Positions 1-8,046 of a DNA stretch of 25,117 bases are shown here, one piece after another (the first letter of the stretch is position 1; every line of letters begins with the position of its first letter). This DNA is from DASYAE01 sp036501535 (GTDB lineage: Bacteria; Actinomycetota; Actinomycetes; Streptomycetales; Catenulisporaceae). The stretch lies in the NCBI GenBank assembly GCA_036501535.1, contig DASYAE010000195.1, forward strand, positions 1 through 25,117, given 5' to 3'. A program made the position numbers and the translations under genes. The notes beneath the pieces are model-generated. The model had not been told where the DNA came from. It was given only the letters and a program-made list of their open reading frames with translations, and searched no databases.

Positions 1-1
1 C

Positions 2-793
2 CTACCGGCCTGGGAAGCATGGGAAGCCGGGCAGATCACCAAACGCCAGGCCACCCTGCTGGTCCACACCACCGACCAACTCGGCGACGATCTCGACAAG
101 GCCCACAAGGCGGAAGAACGCATCCTGCCACGCATGCCCGCCCGCGCTCAAGGTTCAGAGGACGGACGCACCCTGGCACAGCGACGCGCGGACGCCCTGT
201 GCACCATGATCCTGAACCCGTCCAACACGACCCCGGGACAGGACCCTGCCACACCCGCAGCCCTCGTCCAGGTCACGGTCTCCCTCGAAACACTCCTCGC
301 GCTCAACGCGCAACCCGGCGAGCTGGAACGCTACGGGGCCATCTCCGCAGACACCGCACGAGCCTTGGCCATGGCACCAGGCTCACTGTGGCGCTGGCTC
401 GCCTACGACCCCGACACCGGAACCCTAATCAAAACCGCACCCCGGGTATACCAGCCAACCACCGAAGTACGCCGCTTCGTCCAAGCACGCGACCGGGTAT
501 GCGCACTCCCCGGCTGCACCCGCCCGGCCTACCGATGCGACCTCGACCACGTCAACCCGTTCAACCACGACAGCCCACAACACGGCAGACAGACCACCAA
601 GAAAAACCTGATCCCCCTATGCCACCACCACCACCACATCAAAACCGCCGACAGCTTCACCGTCAAAGTCATCGAGCCCGGACGCAGCATCGAATGGACC
701 TCCCAACACACCGGACACACCCACCACGTCAACCACACCCACGACTACCGACCCGACCAGCAGCCCGACATCCTCGCCGGATGGGAATGCTGA
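2..793 (+). CDS. DUF222 / HNH endonuclease domain protein (5' end outside window)
   Basis: The reading frame is open from base 2, so the start codon lies upstream; about 263 C-terminal residues are present. The first part is the charged helical tail of a DUF222 domain (VLVHTTDQLGDDLDKA-like). The end is an HNH nuclease fold: a CALPGC zinc-type cysteine pair, the CDLDHVNPFNH motif with the catalytic Asp-His, then GRQTTKKNLIPLC followed by a run of five histidines and IKTADSF. This architecture matches the actinobacterial '13E12 repeat family' HNH proteins, which are multicopy in many genomes and have no firm biological role; nicking or DNA-mobility activity is an inference. The codons are C-rich but hold more A-ending triplets (gca, gaa, aaa) than neighbouring genes, which may indicate transfer. 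It converges with the importer operon and has no evident link to it. Confidence 0.88.
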   Translation, partial: LPAWEAWEAGQITKRQATLLVHTTDQLGDDLDKAHKAEERILPRMPARAQGSEDGRTLAQRRADALCTMILNPSNTTPGQDPATPAALVQVTVSLETLLALNAQPGELERYGAISADTARALAMAPGSLWRWLAYDPDTGTLIKTAPRVYQPTTEVRRFVQARDRVCALPGCTRPAYRCDLDHVNPFNHDSPQHGRQTTKKNLIPLCHHHHHIKTADSFTVKVIEPGRSIEWTSQHTGHTHHVNHTHDYRPDQQPDILAGWEC

Positions 794-873
794 TTCGGCT
801 GCTGAGCGGCATGACGCCGACTCCCTGAATCAGGCATAGCCGATAGACTCGTCTCATCACCGTTGGAAGAACG
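794..873. other. Short convergent intergenic gap
   Basis: Eighty bases separate the convergent stops of the HNH gene and the last importer gene. I see no strong hairpin, promoter or RNA gene here. Confidence 0.5.
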
Positions 874-1920
874 CTATGCGTGCGTCAGGTCGACGGCGGC
901 GACATGGCGTATCTGCGGATGGAAACAGGCGTGTTCCACGTCGGCCCCGTCCACGGACTGCTTGAGAAGTTCGGGGTGCTCCTCGCGGCATCGCTCGGTC
1001 GCGAACGGGCATCGCGGCTCGAAGAGGCAGCCGGGCGTGTCCACTGTCGCATCCATTAGGCCCAGCGGCTCCAGGCGGTCCGGGCCCGGGTCCTCGAGGC
1101 CCTTGAGCACCGGGATCGCGGAGAGCAGGCACTGCGTGTACGGATGCACCGGTGACTGGATGACCGTGTCCACCGGGCCGCGCTCGATCACCTCGCCGCG
1201 GTAGATCACGTGCAGTTCGCCGTCTGCGCCGAGATACCTTGCCGTGGCGACGTCGTGGGTGATGAAGACCAGGGCGATGCCGAGGCGCTCGCGCAGGTCC
1301 CTTAGCAGGGAGAGGATGCCCAGCCGCATCGAGACGTCGATCATGGATACTGCTTCGTCTGCGATCAGGGCTCGTGGATCGACGGTCAGGGCGCGGGCGA
1401 TGACTACGCGCTGGCGCTGGCCGCCGGAAAGCTGGTGCGGGTACTTCGGCAGCACTCCGTCCGGCTCGAGGCCGACCAACTCCAGCAGCTCCCGGGCGCG
1501 CCGGTCCACTGCCCCGCGGTCGCGGCCGCGCCCGCCGAATCCGCCCCTGCCACCGGCGTCGCGCCTGGCGACCATTCGCAGCGGGTCGGCCAGGGTGGCG
1601 GCCACGGTTCGGGTCGGATTCAGCACGGAATATGGATCCTGATGGACCATCTGGATGCTGCGGAACAGCTCCCCGCGACGGCGCCCGCTCAGAGCGGAGA
1701 CGTCCTTGCCGTCCACGCGCAGCACGCCGGCGTCGTAGGTCTCCAGGCCGGCCAGGATCCGGCCGAGTGTGGTCTTGCCGCAGCCCGACTCGCCGATGAA
1801 GGCCACCGCCCCGCCCGCCGGCAGCGTGAAGTCCACTCCGCGCAGGGCCCTGACCACGTGCGAACCGGTGAACGGACCGTGCCCGTGGAAGGTCCGCTCG
1901 ATGCCGACCGCCTCGATCAT
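874..1920 (-). CDS. Peptide-type ABC transporter ATP-binding protein (OppF/DppF family)
   Basis: This 348-residue cytoplasmic ATPase is one half of the motor pair of the Opp/Dpp-type importer. Walker A is GESGCGKTT, the Q-loop is VHQDPYSVLNP, the ABC signature is LSGGQRQRV, Walker B reads ALIADEAVSMID, and the switch histidine is in FITHD. The C-terminal oligo-HPY extension (HPYTQCLLSAIP, then Cys residues in GCLFEPRCPFATERC) is typical of OppD/F. In Walker B the usual DEP-SALD is DEAVSMID; the catalytic Glu is kept, and this variant is known to me from a subset of peptide ATPases. The ATG at 1918-1920 overlaps the stop of the preceding ATPase by 4 bp (ATGA), so the start is chosen by translational coupling. 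It is the last gene of the operon. Context suggests muropeptides as cargo, but the ATPase itself says nothing about specificity. Confidence 0.93.
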   Translation of the reverse strand: MIEAVGIERTFHGHGPFTGSHVVRALRGVDFTLPAGGAVAFIGESGCGKTTLGRILAGLETYDAGVLRVDGKDVSALSGRRRGELFRSIQMVHQDPYSVLNPTRTVAATLADPLRMVARRDAGGRGGFGGRGRDRGAVDRRARELLELVGLEPDGVLPKYPHQLSGGQRQRVVIARALTVDPRALIADEAVSMIDVSMRLGILSLLRDLRERLGIALVFITHDVATARYLGADGELHVIYRGEVIERGPVDTVIQSPVHPYTQCLLSAIPVLKGLEDPGPDRLEPLGLMDATVDTPGCLFEPRCPFATERCREEHPELLKQSVDGADVEHACFHPQIRHVAAVDLTHA

Positions 1921-2942
1921 GCGCTGGTCACCGTCTCCGCGTCCGCATGGCAGGCCCGCCGCCGGTCCCGCGACCAGGAGCCGAGCACCGGCTCCGCTTC
2001 CGAGCACACGTCCATCGCGAAGGCGCACCGGTCCCGGAAGACGCAGCCCTCGGTCGGCACCGACACCAGGTCGGGCGGCCGTCCGGGCAGCGCGCGGGCC
2101 CGGGTCACGTCGCCGGAGACCCGCGCCGTCGCGTTGATCAGTGCTCGCGTATACGGGTGCGAGGGCGACTGCAGCACGTCGGTCGCCGGGCCGTCCTCGA
2201 CGATGCGGCCGCCGTACATCACGGCGAGCCGGTCGGCCAGCTCGGAGACCACGCCCATGTCGTGCGTGACGATAAGCGTCGTCAGACCAATTTCACGGTG
2301 CACCCGAGCGATGATACGCAGAACAGCGGCCTGAGACAGCATGTCGAGTGCGGTAGTCGGCTCGTCGAGTACGAGAACCTTCGCGTTGAGCACGAGGGCG
2401 AACACGATGCCGACCCGCTGGCGCATCCCGCCGGAGAGCTGGTGCTGGTACGAGTCGAGAATCCGCACGCCGTCCATGCCCATCAGCTCGCACAGCTCGC
2501 GGGCCCGGCGGATCAGCCCCGCCAGGTCATCGACGTCGTGCGCCCGGCCGAGGTCCAGCAGCTGCTTGCCGACGGTCTTCAGCGGGTTGAGCGAGTTCTG
2601 TGAGGCCTGAAATACGTAGCCGATGTACCCGCCGCGCACGCCGCGCAGCTTCGCGCCGCGCAGGCTGGTGACCTCGCCGACCCCGGTCATTGTCACCGAG
2701 CCGCTGGTGATCCGGCCCGGCGGCGGCACCGCGCCGAGCAGCGAGAGCGCGAGCGTCGACTTGCCCGAGCCGGACTCCCCCACCAGGCCCGTGATGCAGC
2801 CGGCCGGCAGGGTCAGGTTCGCGTGCGAGACGGCCGGCTTCTCGCCCCGGTCGGTGTCGAAACACACGGTCAGGTCGCGCACGGCGACCTCGGCGTCGGC
2901 CGAGGTGGGCGGCATCGCGGCGCGCTCGGCGGTGTCGGTCAC
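1917..2942 (-). CDS. Peptide-type ABC transporter ATP-binding protein (OppD/DppD family)
   Basis: This 341-residue ATPase carries Walker A (GESGSGKST), Q-loop (VFQASQNSLNP), signature (LSGGMRQRV), Walker B (VLVLDEPTTALD), the switch His in VTHDMG, and the oligo-HPY tail with HPYTRALINATA and the CVFRDRCAFAMDVC cysteine cluster that ligates an Fe-S cluster in some OppD/DppD proteins. I take the GTG at 2940-2942 as start: it overlaps the stop of the upstream permease gene by 4 bp (GTGA) and has GGGAG five bases upstream. An internal ATG (at MPPTSAD) is possible but has no better ribosome site. It forms a heterodimeric motor with the downstream OppF-like protein and belongs to the operon reading from 6739 to 874. 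Confidence 0.93.
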   Translation of the reverse strand: MTDTAERAAMPPTSADAEVAVRDLTVCFDTDRGEKPAVSHANLTLPAGCITGLVGESGSGKSTLALSLLGAVPPPGRITSGSVTMTGVGEVTSLRGAKLRGVRGGYIGYVFQASQNSLNPLKTVGKQLLDLGRAHDVDDLAGLIRRARELCELMGMDGVRILDSYQHQLSGGMRQRVGIVFALVLNAKVLVLDEPTTALDMLSQAAVLRIIARVHREIGLTTLIVTHDMGVVSELADRLAVMYGGRIVEDGPATDVLQSPSHPYTRALINATARVSGDVTRARALPGRPPDLVSVPTEGCVFRDRCAFAMDVCSEAEPVLGSWSRDRRRACHADAETVTSA

Positions 2943-3784
2943 GATCGCTCCCGCAGGCGTGGGTTGAACAGTTCGTCGACGGCGTCCAGGAAGAGCACGA
3001 CGCCGACCGTGATCAGCACGATGCACGTCAGCGGCGAGAGCAGATAGGGCAGCGCCGCCGTGCTCTGCAGCGCGCCGCCGGAGAACACCGCCTGGTTGAG
3101 CATCACGCCCCAGTTGCTGCTGGAGAACGGCACCACGCCGAGGAAGAACAGCGTCACCTGCGCGCCGATGAAGGCAGGCAGCGCCAACAGCATGTTCATC
3201 GCGACGAACGGAGCGAGGTTCGGCAGCAGCTCCTTGACGATGACGTGCCGGTTGGAGAGCCCGAGCCCGCGCGCGGCCTCCAGGAAGCCGCGCTCCCGCA
3301 GGGACAGGGTCTGCGACCGCACCGACCGCGCCACCCCTCCCCATCCGGTCACGCCGAGCGCGATGGCCATCTCGTACGGCTTGCCGAAGCTCCAGATCGT
3401 GGAGAGCACGATGAGCAGCGGCAGGCCGGGAATGGTCAGGACGAAGTCGGTCAGGCGCATCAGGGCCGTGTCGGTCCGGCCGCGGTGATAGCCGGCCAGC
3501 AGGCCGACCGCGGTGCCGATCGCGCCGGTGAGGAGGGCTGCCAGCGCGGCGGTCTCGAGAACGTAGCGCGCGCCGATGACTATCTCCTGCAGCACGTCCG
3601 AGCCGGCGAAGTCGGTGCCGAGCCAGTGCTGCGCGCTCGGGCCGGCGTAGATCGCGTCCGGGTCGACGGCCAGCGGCCCGGAGTAGATGTAGGGCCCGAA
3701 GATCGCCAGGACGGCGAAGAACAGGACGATACACATGCCGACGATGCGGCCGGGTTTGCGTGTCAGCACGCGCCAGGTCGACAT
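2939..3784 (-). CDS. Peptide-type ABC transporter permease (OppC/DppC family)
   Basis: This 281-residue integral membrane protein has an N-terminal signal-anchor helix (IVGMCIVLFFAVLAIFGPYI), the OppC-typical periplasmic HWLGTDFAGSDVL motif, and a binding-protein-dependent transport domain of about five helices. The EAA loop that docks on the ATPases reads LEAARGLGLSNRHVIVKELLPN. The ATG at 3782-3784 follows the stop of the first permease gene after only two bases (TGA-GG-ATG), so translation is coupled. The length is normal for the family. It pairs with the OppB-like permease to form the pore. Confidence 0.93.
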   Translation of the reverse strand: MSTWRVLTRKPGRIVGMCIVLFFAVLAIFGPYIYSGPLAVDPDAIYAGPSAQHWLGTDFAGSDVLQEIVIGARYVLETAALAALLTGAIGTAVGLLAGYHRGRTDTALMRLTDFVLTIPGLPLLIVLSTIWSFGKPYEMAIALGVTGWGGVARSVRSQTLSLRERGFLEAARGLGLSNRHVIVKELLPNLAPFVAMNMLLALPAFIGAQVTLFFLGVVPFSSSNWGVMLNQAVFSGGALQSTAALPYLLSPLTCIVLITVGVVLFLDAVDELFNPRLRERS

Positions 3785-3786
3785 CC

Positions 3787-4779
3787 TCACTGCCTCACAC
3801 GGGGATCGATGACGGTGTACAGCAGGTCCGCGACGATGTTGGCCAGCACGATCATCACGGTGATCAGCAGGAAGGCCCCTGACATCAGCGGATAGTCGCG
3901 GCTGCCGATCGCCTGCAGCAGCACGTAGCCGAGCCCGGGGTAGTCCAGGACGTTCTCGATCACCACCGAGCCGCCGAGGACGTAGCCCACGGAGAGGGCG
4001 AAGACGGTGAACAGCGGCAGGATCGCGTTGCGCGATATGTAACGCATGCGCGTGCGCGGATGCAGGCCGCGCAGCTCCGCCGCGAGGATGAAGTCGTCGC
4101 CGAGCACTGAGACGACGCTCGACTTCATGGTCAGCAGCCAGGCGCCGTAGCCGAGCAGTGCGTAGGCCGCCACCGGCAGGACGGCGTGCTGGATCAGCGA
4201 GCCGATGTAGGGCCCGTTGAACCCGGGATTGAGCTGCACGTTGCTCGTGTCGCTGTCGGGCAGCAGATGCAGGTTGGTGCTGAAGACGAAGACCAGCAGG
4301 GGCGCGATCACGGCCACCGGCACGCCCGCGATCAGCGAGGCGGACATCGACAGCGAGCCGCCCCAGCGCGAGGAGCGCTTGACCGCAGCCACCACGCCGC
4401 CGCTGCACCCGATCAGGAACGAGATGATCAGGCCGGACAGCGCCGGGAAGAGGGTCCACGGCAGGGCGGCGCTCAGCACGTGCCAGACCGGGACGCCGCT
4501 GTAGGAGATCGACACGCCGAGGTTGCCCTGCAGCAGCTTCCACATATACCCGCGGTACTGCACGAGCAGCGGATCGTGCGAGGTGAACCCGTAGATGGCG
4601 GACACCTTCGCCTGGGCCTGCTGCGGGGACATGCCCTGCATGAGGTAGTTCTCATATGCAGCCGCGCCCGGGTCGCCGGGCAGCGCGTGCACCAGGAAGA
4701 AGGTGAAGGTGGCCACCACCAGGATCATGATCAGGCCGATGAGCAGCTTGCGCACGAGCCGCACGGCCAGCGTGTTCAC
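3787..4779 (-). CDS. Peptide-type ABC transporter permease (OppB/DppB family)
   Basis: This 330-residue permease starts at a GTG (4777-4779) with GGAGG nine bases upstream. The N-terminal helix (LIGLIMILVVATFTFFLVH) followed by LPGDPG is the hallmark of OppB/DppB proteins. The core transport domain holds about five further helices and an EAA loop (AAELRGLHPRTRMRYISRNAILP in part), ending in VIDPRVRQ. It is the second gene of the operon, 145 bp after the binding-protein gene; the gap carries a large hairpin (4833-4888) that could lower permease expression relative to the binding protein. Confidence 0.93.
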   Translation of the reverse strand: MNTLAVRLVRKLLIGLIMILVVATFTFFLVHALPGDPGAAAYENYLMQGMSPQQAQAKVSAIYGFTSHDPLLVQYRGYMWKLLQGNLGVSISYSGVPVWHVLSAALPWTLFPALSGLIISFLIGCSGGVVAAVKRSSRWGGSLSMSASLIAGVPVAVIAPLLVFVFSTNLHLLPDSDTSNVQLNPGFNGPYIGSLIQHAVLPVAAYALLGYGAWLLTMKSSVVSVLGDDFILAAELRGLHPRTRMRYISRNAILPLFTVFALSVGYVLGGSVVIENVLDYPGLGYVLLQAIGSRDYPLMSGAFLLITVMIVLANIVADLLYTVIDPRVRQ

Positions 4780-4832
4780 CTAGTCTCACCTCCGATGGAC
4801 GACGGGCTGCGGTGGTTGGGGCCGGGCGCGCG

Positions 4833-4888
4833 GCGGTGTCTTCGGGAAGGGCCCGCACGCCGCTACGGGCCCGGCCCGAAGACACCGC
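4833..4888 (-). other. Intercistronic hairpin between binding-protein and permease genes
   Basis: Perfect inverted repeat: a 14-bp outer stem (4833-4846 with 4875-4888, arm core CGGTGTCTTCGGG), a symmetric 2x2 internal loop (AA opposite GG on the + strand), a 7-bp inner stem (4849-4855 with 4866-4872, GGGCCCG/CGGGCCC) and a 10-nt loop. In the transcript it lies 36 nt after the binding-protein stop and 53 nt before the permease start. There is no U-tract after it. Location and shape fit the processing or stabilising hairpins that let binding-protein mRNA outnumber transporter mRNA in ABC operons; partial termination is the alternative. Confidence 0.8.
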
Positions 4889-4924
4889 GTCCTGTCCGGC
4901 GCGGATGTCGCGGGGAGCGAAAGG

Positions 4925-6739
4925 CTACTGCCCCTTGACGTATCCCTGCGTCATCCAGACACCGGGCTGGTTGTACATCAGGCCCCCGACGTTCGCCGAG
5001 CTGTTCGTCGGGAAGTCGCCGAAGCGCTTGGTCAGGGTGAAGTTGACGTTCGTGTAGTCCCAGATCGGGATGACCGGCAGCTGCGCGTTCGTCGCCGCGG
5101 CCAGCTGGGCGACCAGCGGCGTCTGCGCTGAGGTCGCGGTGTCGGCCAGCTCGGCGGTCAGCTGCCCGGGATTGAAGGAGGTGCCGTCGACGGTGTAGCT
5201 CGTCGGCGTGTGCTGCCAGTTGCCGTTGGCGTCGGAGTGGTCGACCGAGCCGTTGGCGTTGGCGGTGAAGCCGTCGTCCGAGCCGTAGAGCCGCTGGTAT
5301 GCGGCCGAGGCGGTCGGGCCGAGCGAGATCAGCCAGAAGCCGACCGCGTAGTCGCCGGCGGCCATGTTGGTCTTGTAGGTCGCGAAGTCGCTCGCGAGCT
5401 GCACGCTCGTCGGGATGCCGAAGGAGCTGAGCTCGGAGGCGATGACCGTGGCGGCCGAGTTCCAGTCGCTGAAGCCGTTGGTCGACCAGAGCGTGATCTT
5501 CCACGGCTGGCCGTTCGGCAGCATCCACTGCGAGCCGCTCTTGGTGAACCCGGCGCCGTCCAGCAGCGAGGTGGCCTTTGCCGGGTCGGGGTTGTACGGG
5601 TTGAGCGCGGAGAGCTGGGCCTGGGTCAGCCACTGCTTGTTCGCGGCCTGGATCATGCCGGTCAGGTCGGTGGTCGCGGTGCCGCTGACCGGCTCGCCGA
5701 CCTTGGTGACGTCCTGACGGTTGATCACGTAGGCCAGGGCCTGGCGCACCGGGGTGAGGTTGTACGGGGACTCGCTCTCGTTGAAGGCGAGCGCGGCGTC
5801 GACGAACGAGGGGCTGGAGACGGGCTTGTAGCCGGCCTTCTCCACCTCGTCGAGGATGTTGGTCGGCATCGCGGTGTAGGGCGCCGCGTCCAGCTCGTCG
5901 TTCTTCATGTAGCCCCAGATGTCCTCGTTGCCCGAGTAGTGGCGCAGGATCACCTCGGTCGGGACGATCTGGGACGCGTCGTAGAAGTACTTGTTCTTGA
6001 CCAGTTCCGCGGAACCGGGGTTGATGTGCGAGATGACGAACGGTCCGGCCGAGACGTCCTTCGCCGGGGCGAACGCCGAGATGGTCTTGCCGATCGCGGT
6101 CAGCGTGTTCTGCGCGGCCGCGGCGGTCGCCGAGTTGCTGCTGGAGAGCTGGCTGATCGTGGTCCAGATGGTGGCGGGCAGCATCGAGCCGTACACCGAG
6201 GCCGGCACGATCGGCTGGTTCAGCACGAGCCGGGCGAAGTCGAGGTTGCTGCCGCCGGGCGCCTGGTAGATCTGCACCATGCCCGGGCCGGCCGCGGAGA
6301 CCGAGCCGACGTCAAGGCCCTGGCTCAGATAGCCGGCGCCGACCGTCGCGTTGCCCTGAGTCAGCGCGATCGCCATGGAGTCCTTGACGTCGGTCGCGGT
6401 GACCGCCGTGCCGTCGGACCACTTGGCGTTCGGCTGCAGCTTGAGGGTGATCCCGGTGGCGGTGATGGTCCAGGTGGCGGCCAGGCCCGGGAAGAAGGCG
6501 TTGGGGTCGGTCGAGCTCTGCTCGTCCCAGCCCAGCTGCATCTCGTCGTAGCTGGGGAACACGTTGGGCGACGCGTTGAACGGGTTCATCGGGGCGCCCG
6601 CGGTGATCTGGTTCGTCGCGGACACTGTGGTGAAGACCAGGCTGCCGGACGACGAGCTTGCGCCACCCGAACAGGCTGCTAACAAACCCACGCTGGCCGC
6701 CAGGGCCAACGGGGCGCGAAGACGGTGGAGCCGGTTCAT
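4925..6739 (-). CDS. ABC transporter substrate-binding lipoprotein (SBP_bac_5, Opp/Dpp family)
   Basis: This 604-residue extracytoplasmic solute-binding protein has a lipoprotein signal peptide: basic MNRLHRLR, a hydrophobic stretch, and the lipobox LLAAC with Cys23 as the predicted lipidated residue, followed by a GGASSSSGS linker. The body is family-5 type (LAATWTITATGITLKLQPNAKWSDGTAVTATDV in pieces, then a long alpha/beta body ending in VWMTQGYVKGQ). I chose the ATG at 6739 because it starts the signal peptide and has GGAG upstream; the open frame to 7036 has no such support. A TTA codon (6680-6682, Leu20) sits in the lipobox region. Family-5 proteins bind peptides, nickel chelates, sugars or murein tripeptide (MppA). 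Divergent murQ and nearby namZ/nagZ make a muropeptide or MurNAc-peptide ligand the best inference. Confidence 0.92.
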   Translation of the reverse strand: MNRLHRLRAPLALAASVGLLAACSGGASSSSGSLVFTTVSATNQITAGAPMNPFNASPNVFPSYDEMQLGWDEQSSTDPNAFFPGLAATWTITATGITLKLQPNAKWSDGTAVTATDVKDSMAIALTQGNATVGAGYLSQGLDVGSVSAAGPGMVQIYQAPGGSNLDFARLVLNQPIVPASVYGSMLPATIWTTISQLSSSNSATAAAAQNTLTAIGKTISAFAPAKDVSAGPFVISHINPGSAELVKNKYFYDASQIVPTEVILRHYSGNEDIWGYMKNDELDAAPYTAMPTNILDEVEKAGYKPVSSPSFVDAALAFNESESPYNLTPVRQALAYVINRQDVTKVGEPVSGTATTDLTGMIQAANKQWLTQAQLSALNPYNPDPAKATSLLDGAGFTKSGSQWMLPNGQPWKITLWSTNGFSDWNSAATVIASELSSFGIPTSVQLASDFATYKTNMAAGDYAVGFWLISLGPTASAAYQRLYGSDDGFTANANGSVDHSDANGNWQHTPTSYTVDGTSFNPGQLTAELADTATSAQTPLVAQLAAATNAQLPVIPIWDYTNVNFTLTKRFGDFPTNSSANVGGLMYNQPGVWMTQGYVKGQ

Positions 6740-6805
6740 GATCGTCGGATCTCCGATCGGCCGCGGATGTGGATATGCGGTGCGTGGTGCGGTGAGCCGG
6801 AGCCG

Positions 6806-6834
6806 ATGATAGGAGCGCCCCCAATGTACGTCAA
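6806..6834 (-). promoter_or_regulatory. Promoter of the importer operon
   Basis: On the minus strand: TTGACG (6834-6829), a 17-bp spacer, then TATCAT (6811-6806). This is close to the housekeeping sigma consensus with ideal spacing. The expected transcript starts near 6799, giving a leader of about 60 nt before the ATG at 6739. Confidence 0.7.
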
Positions 6835-6847
6835 TAATTAACCTGCA

Positions 6848-6868
6848 AAGTTGACCTCGATGCAACTT
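6848..6868. promoter_or_regulatory. Candidate operator between divergent importer and murQ promoters
   Basis: Inverted repeat AAGTTG-N9-CAACTT. It overlaps the -35 box and spacer of the candidate murQ promoter and lies 14 bp upstream of the -35 of the importer promoter, so one bound regulator could act on both. The RpiR/MurR-like protein encoded at 11139-12122 is the natural candidate; this is inference, and I could not find the same full repeat at 13280-13385. Confidence 0.4.
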
Positions 6869-6879
6869 AACGCCATCAT
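6851..6879 (+). promoter_or_regulatory. Candidate murQ promoter
   Basis: TTGACC (6851-6856), 17-bp spacer, CATCAT (6874-6879). The -35 is good and the -10 moderate. The transcript would have a leader of roughly 140 nt before the murQ ATG. Confidence 0.45.
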
Positions 6880-7028
6880 GGCTGAGCGCCACCCGCGTTG
6901 ATCTCGACTCTTGTCGAAGTCCTCGCGTTTGCGGAGCGGAGATCGGTGGGAAAGTACCGCGCGATCTCTCGAATGTCGTTGACCACCGCCGACGGAGCGC
7001 GCCCGCGACGGCCGAAAGGACAGCGTTG

Positions 7029-7940
7029 ATGAGCACTCAGTCCGCCCCGCGGGTGCAGTCACCCACCGAGCAACGCAATCCACGGACGACGCGCATCGAC
7101 CTGGTGCCGACGCTCGAAGTGCTGCGGATGCTCAACGACGAGGACCGGCTGCTGCCGGACGCGGTCCTCGCAGTATTACCAGAACTGGCCGCGGTGGTGG
7201 ACGCGGCCGCGGCCCGGCTGACCTCCGGCGGCCGCATGCACTACTTCGGCGCGGGCACCTCCGGCCGGCTGGCCGTGATGGACGCCGCCGAGCTGATCCC
7301 GACCTTCGGCCTGGCGCCGGACATCGTGGTGGCGCACCACGCCGGCGGCGCGGGCGCGCTGGTGGTGCCTTCAGAGAACTGCGAGGACGACCCGGATCTG
7401 GGCTCTGCCGAGGCGCAGGTGGTCACGGCGCAGGACATCGCAGTCGGGCTGACGGCGAGCGGCCGCACGCCCTATGTCGGCGGCGCGCTGCGGGCGGCCC
7501 GCGCGGCCGGCGCGTTCACCGCACTGGTCAGCGCCAATCCGCGGGCCGAGTTGGCGCAGTTCGCCGACGTCCACGTGGCCGTGGACACCGGGCCGGAGGC
7601 GGTGGCCGGCTCGACCCGGCTGAAGGCGGGCACCGCGCAGAAGCTGGTGCTCAACAGCCTGTCGACGGCGCTGATGGTCGCCATGGGCCGTACGTACTCG
7701 AACCTGATGGTCGAGATGAAGGCGAGCAACGCGAAGCTGCGCGGCAGGGTGCTGACCATACTGACCGAGGCCTCCGGCGAGCCCGAGCACGAGTGCGCGA
7801 AGGCGCTGGCCGAGGCGGGCGGCGAGGTGAAGACGGCGCTGGTGACGCTGCTGGCCCGAGTCTCCCCGGTGCGGGCCCGCGCAGCGCTCGGCGCCGGCGG
7901 CGGCCGGGTGCGGGCGGCCCTCGCGGTGCTGGCTCAGTGA
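7029..7940 (+). CDS. murQ: N-acetylmuramic acid 6-phosphate etherase
   Basis: MurQ cleaves the D-lactyl ether of MurNAc-6-phosphate, giving GlcNAc-6-phosphate and D-lactate in the cytoplasm. The 303-residue length is normal. The SIS domain shows HYFGAGTSGRLAVMDAAE and the second conserved block PSENCEDD. Glu88 and Glu119 have the same 31-residue spacing as the two catalytic glutamates of the E. coli enzyme (Glu83, Glu114). The C-terminal block SNLMVEMKASNAKLRGR is also MurQ-typical. The ATG at 7029 has AAAGGA eight bases upstream; a TTG one codon earlier is less likely. It is divergent from the importer and ends at a convergent terminator. A TTA codon (7176-7178, Leu50) lies in a locally AT-richer group of codons. 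MurQ needs a phosphorylated substrate, yet no MurNAc kinase or PTS component is encoded nearby. Confidence 0.95.
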   Translation: MSTQSAPRVQSPTEQRNPRTTRIDLVPTLEVLRMLNDEDRLLPDAVLAVLPELAAVVDAAAARLTSGGRMHYFGAGTSGRLAVMDAAELIPTFGLAPDIVVAHHAGGAGALVVPSENCEDDPDLGSAEAQVVTAQDIAVGLTASGRTPYVGGALRAARAAGAFTALVSANPRAELAQFADVHVAVDTGPEAVAGSTRLKAGTAQKLVLNSLSTALMVAMGRTYSNLMVEMKASNAKLRGRVLTILTEASGEPEHECAKALAEAGGEVKTALVTLLARVSPVRARAALGAGGGRVRAALAVLAQ

Positions 7941-7987
7941 GGTTGCTGCGCGGCCGGTGCGGCCAGCGCAGCTGATCCGAAAACGTA

Positions 7988-8023
7988 CAGCGGCGTTCAG
8001 TCACAGGGGGCTGAACGCCGCTG
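7988..8023. terminator. Bidirectional terminator between murQ and the GMC pseudogene
   Basis: Perfect 13-bp stem CAGCGGCGTTCAG (7988-8000) with its complement at 8011-8023 and a 10-nt loop, placed between two convergent reading frames. There is no clear T-run, as is usual in actinobacteria. Confidence 0.75.
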
Positions 8024-8046
8024 GCGTTGCATGGCGGTCACCTCAC

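Noticed and set aside
601..660. His-rich stretch in the HNH gene as a tag or vector remnant
   Set aside because: The histidines belong to the normal end of the HNH motif (LCHHHHHIK), which is usual in this family.
1321..1380. Degenerate Walker B in the OppF-like ATPase as a sign of inactivity
   Set aside because: The catalytic Asp-Glu pair is kept, and DEAVSMID is a recurring variant in peptide-type ATPases.
5210..6682. Long + strand frame (490 codons) opposite the binding-protein gene
   Set aside because: The composition is the Arg/Val/Gly-rich pattern of a GC-rich antisense shadow; the minus-strand lipoprotein is clearly the real gene.
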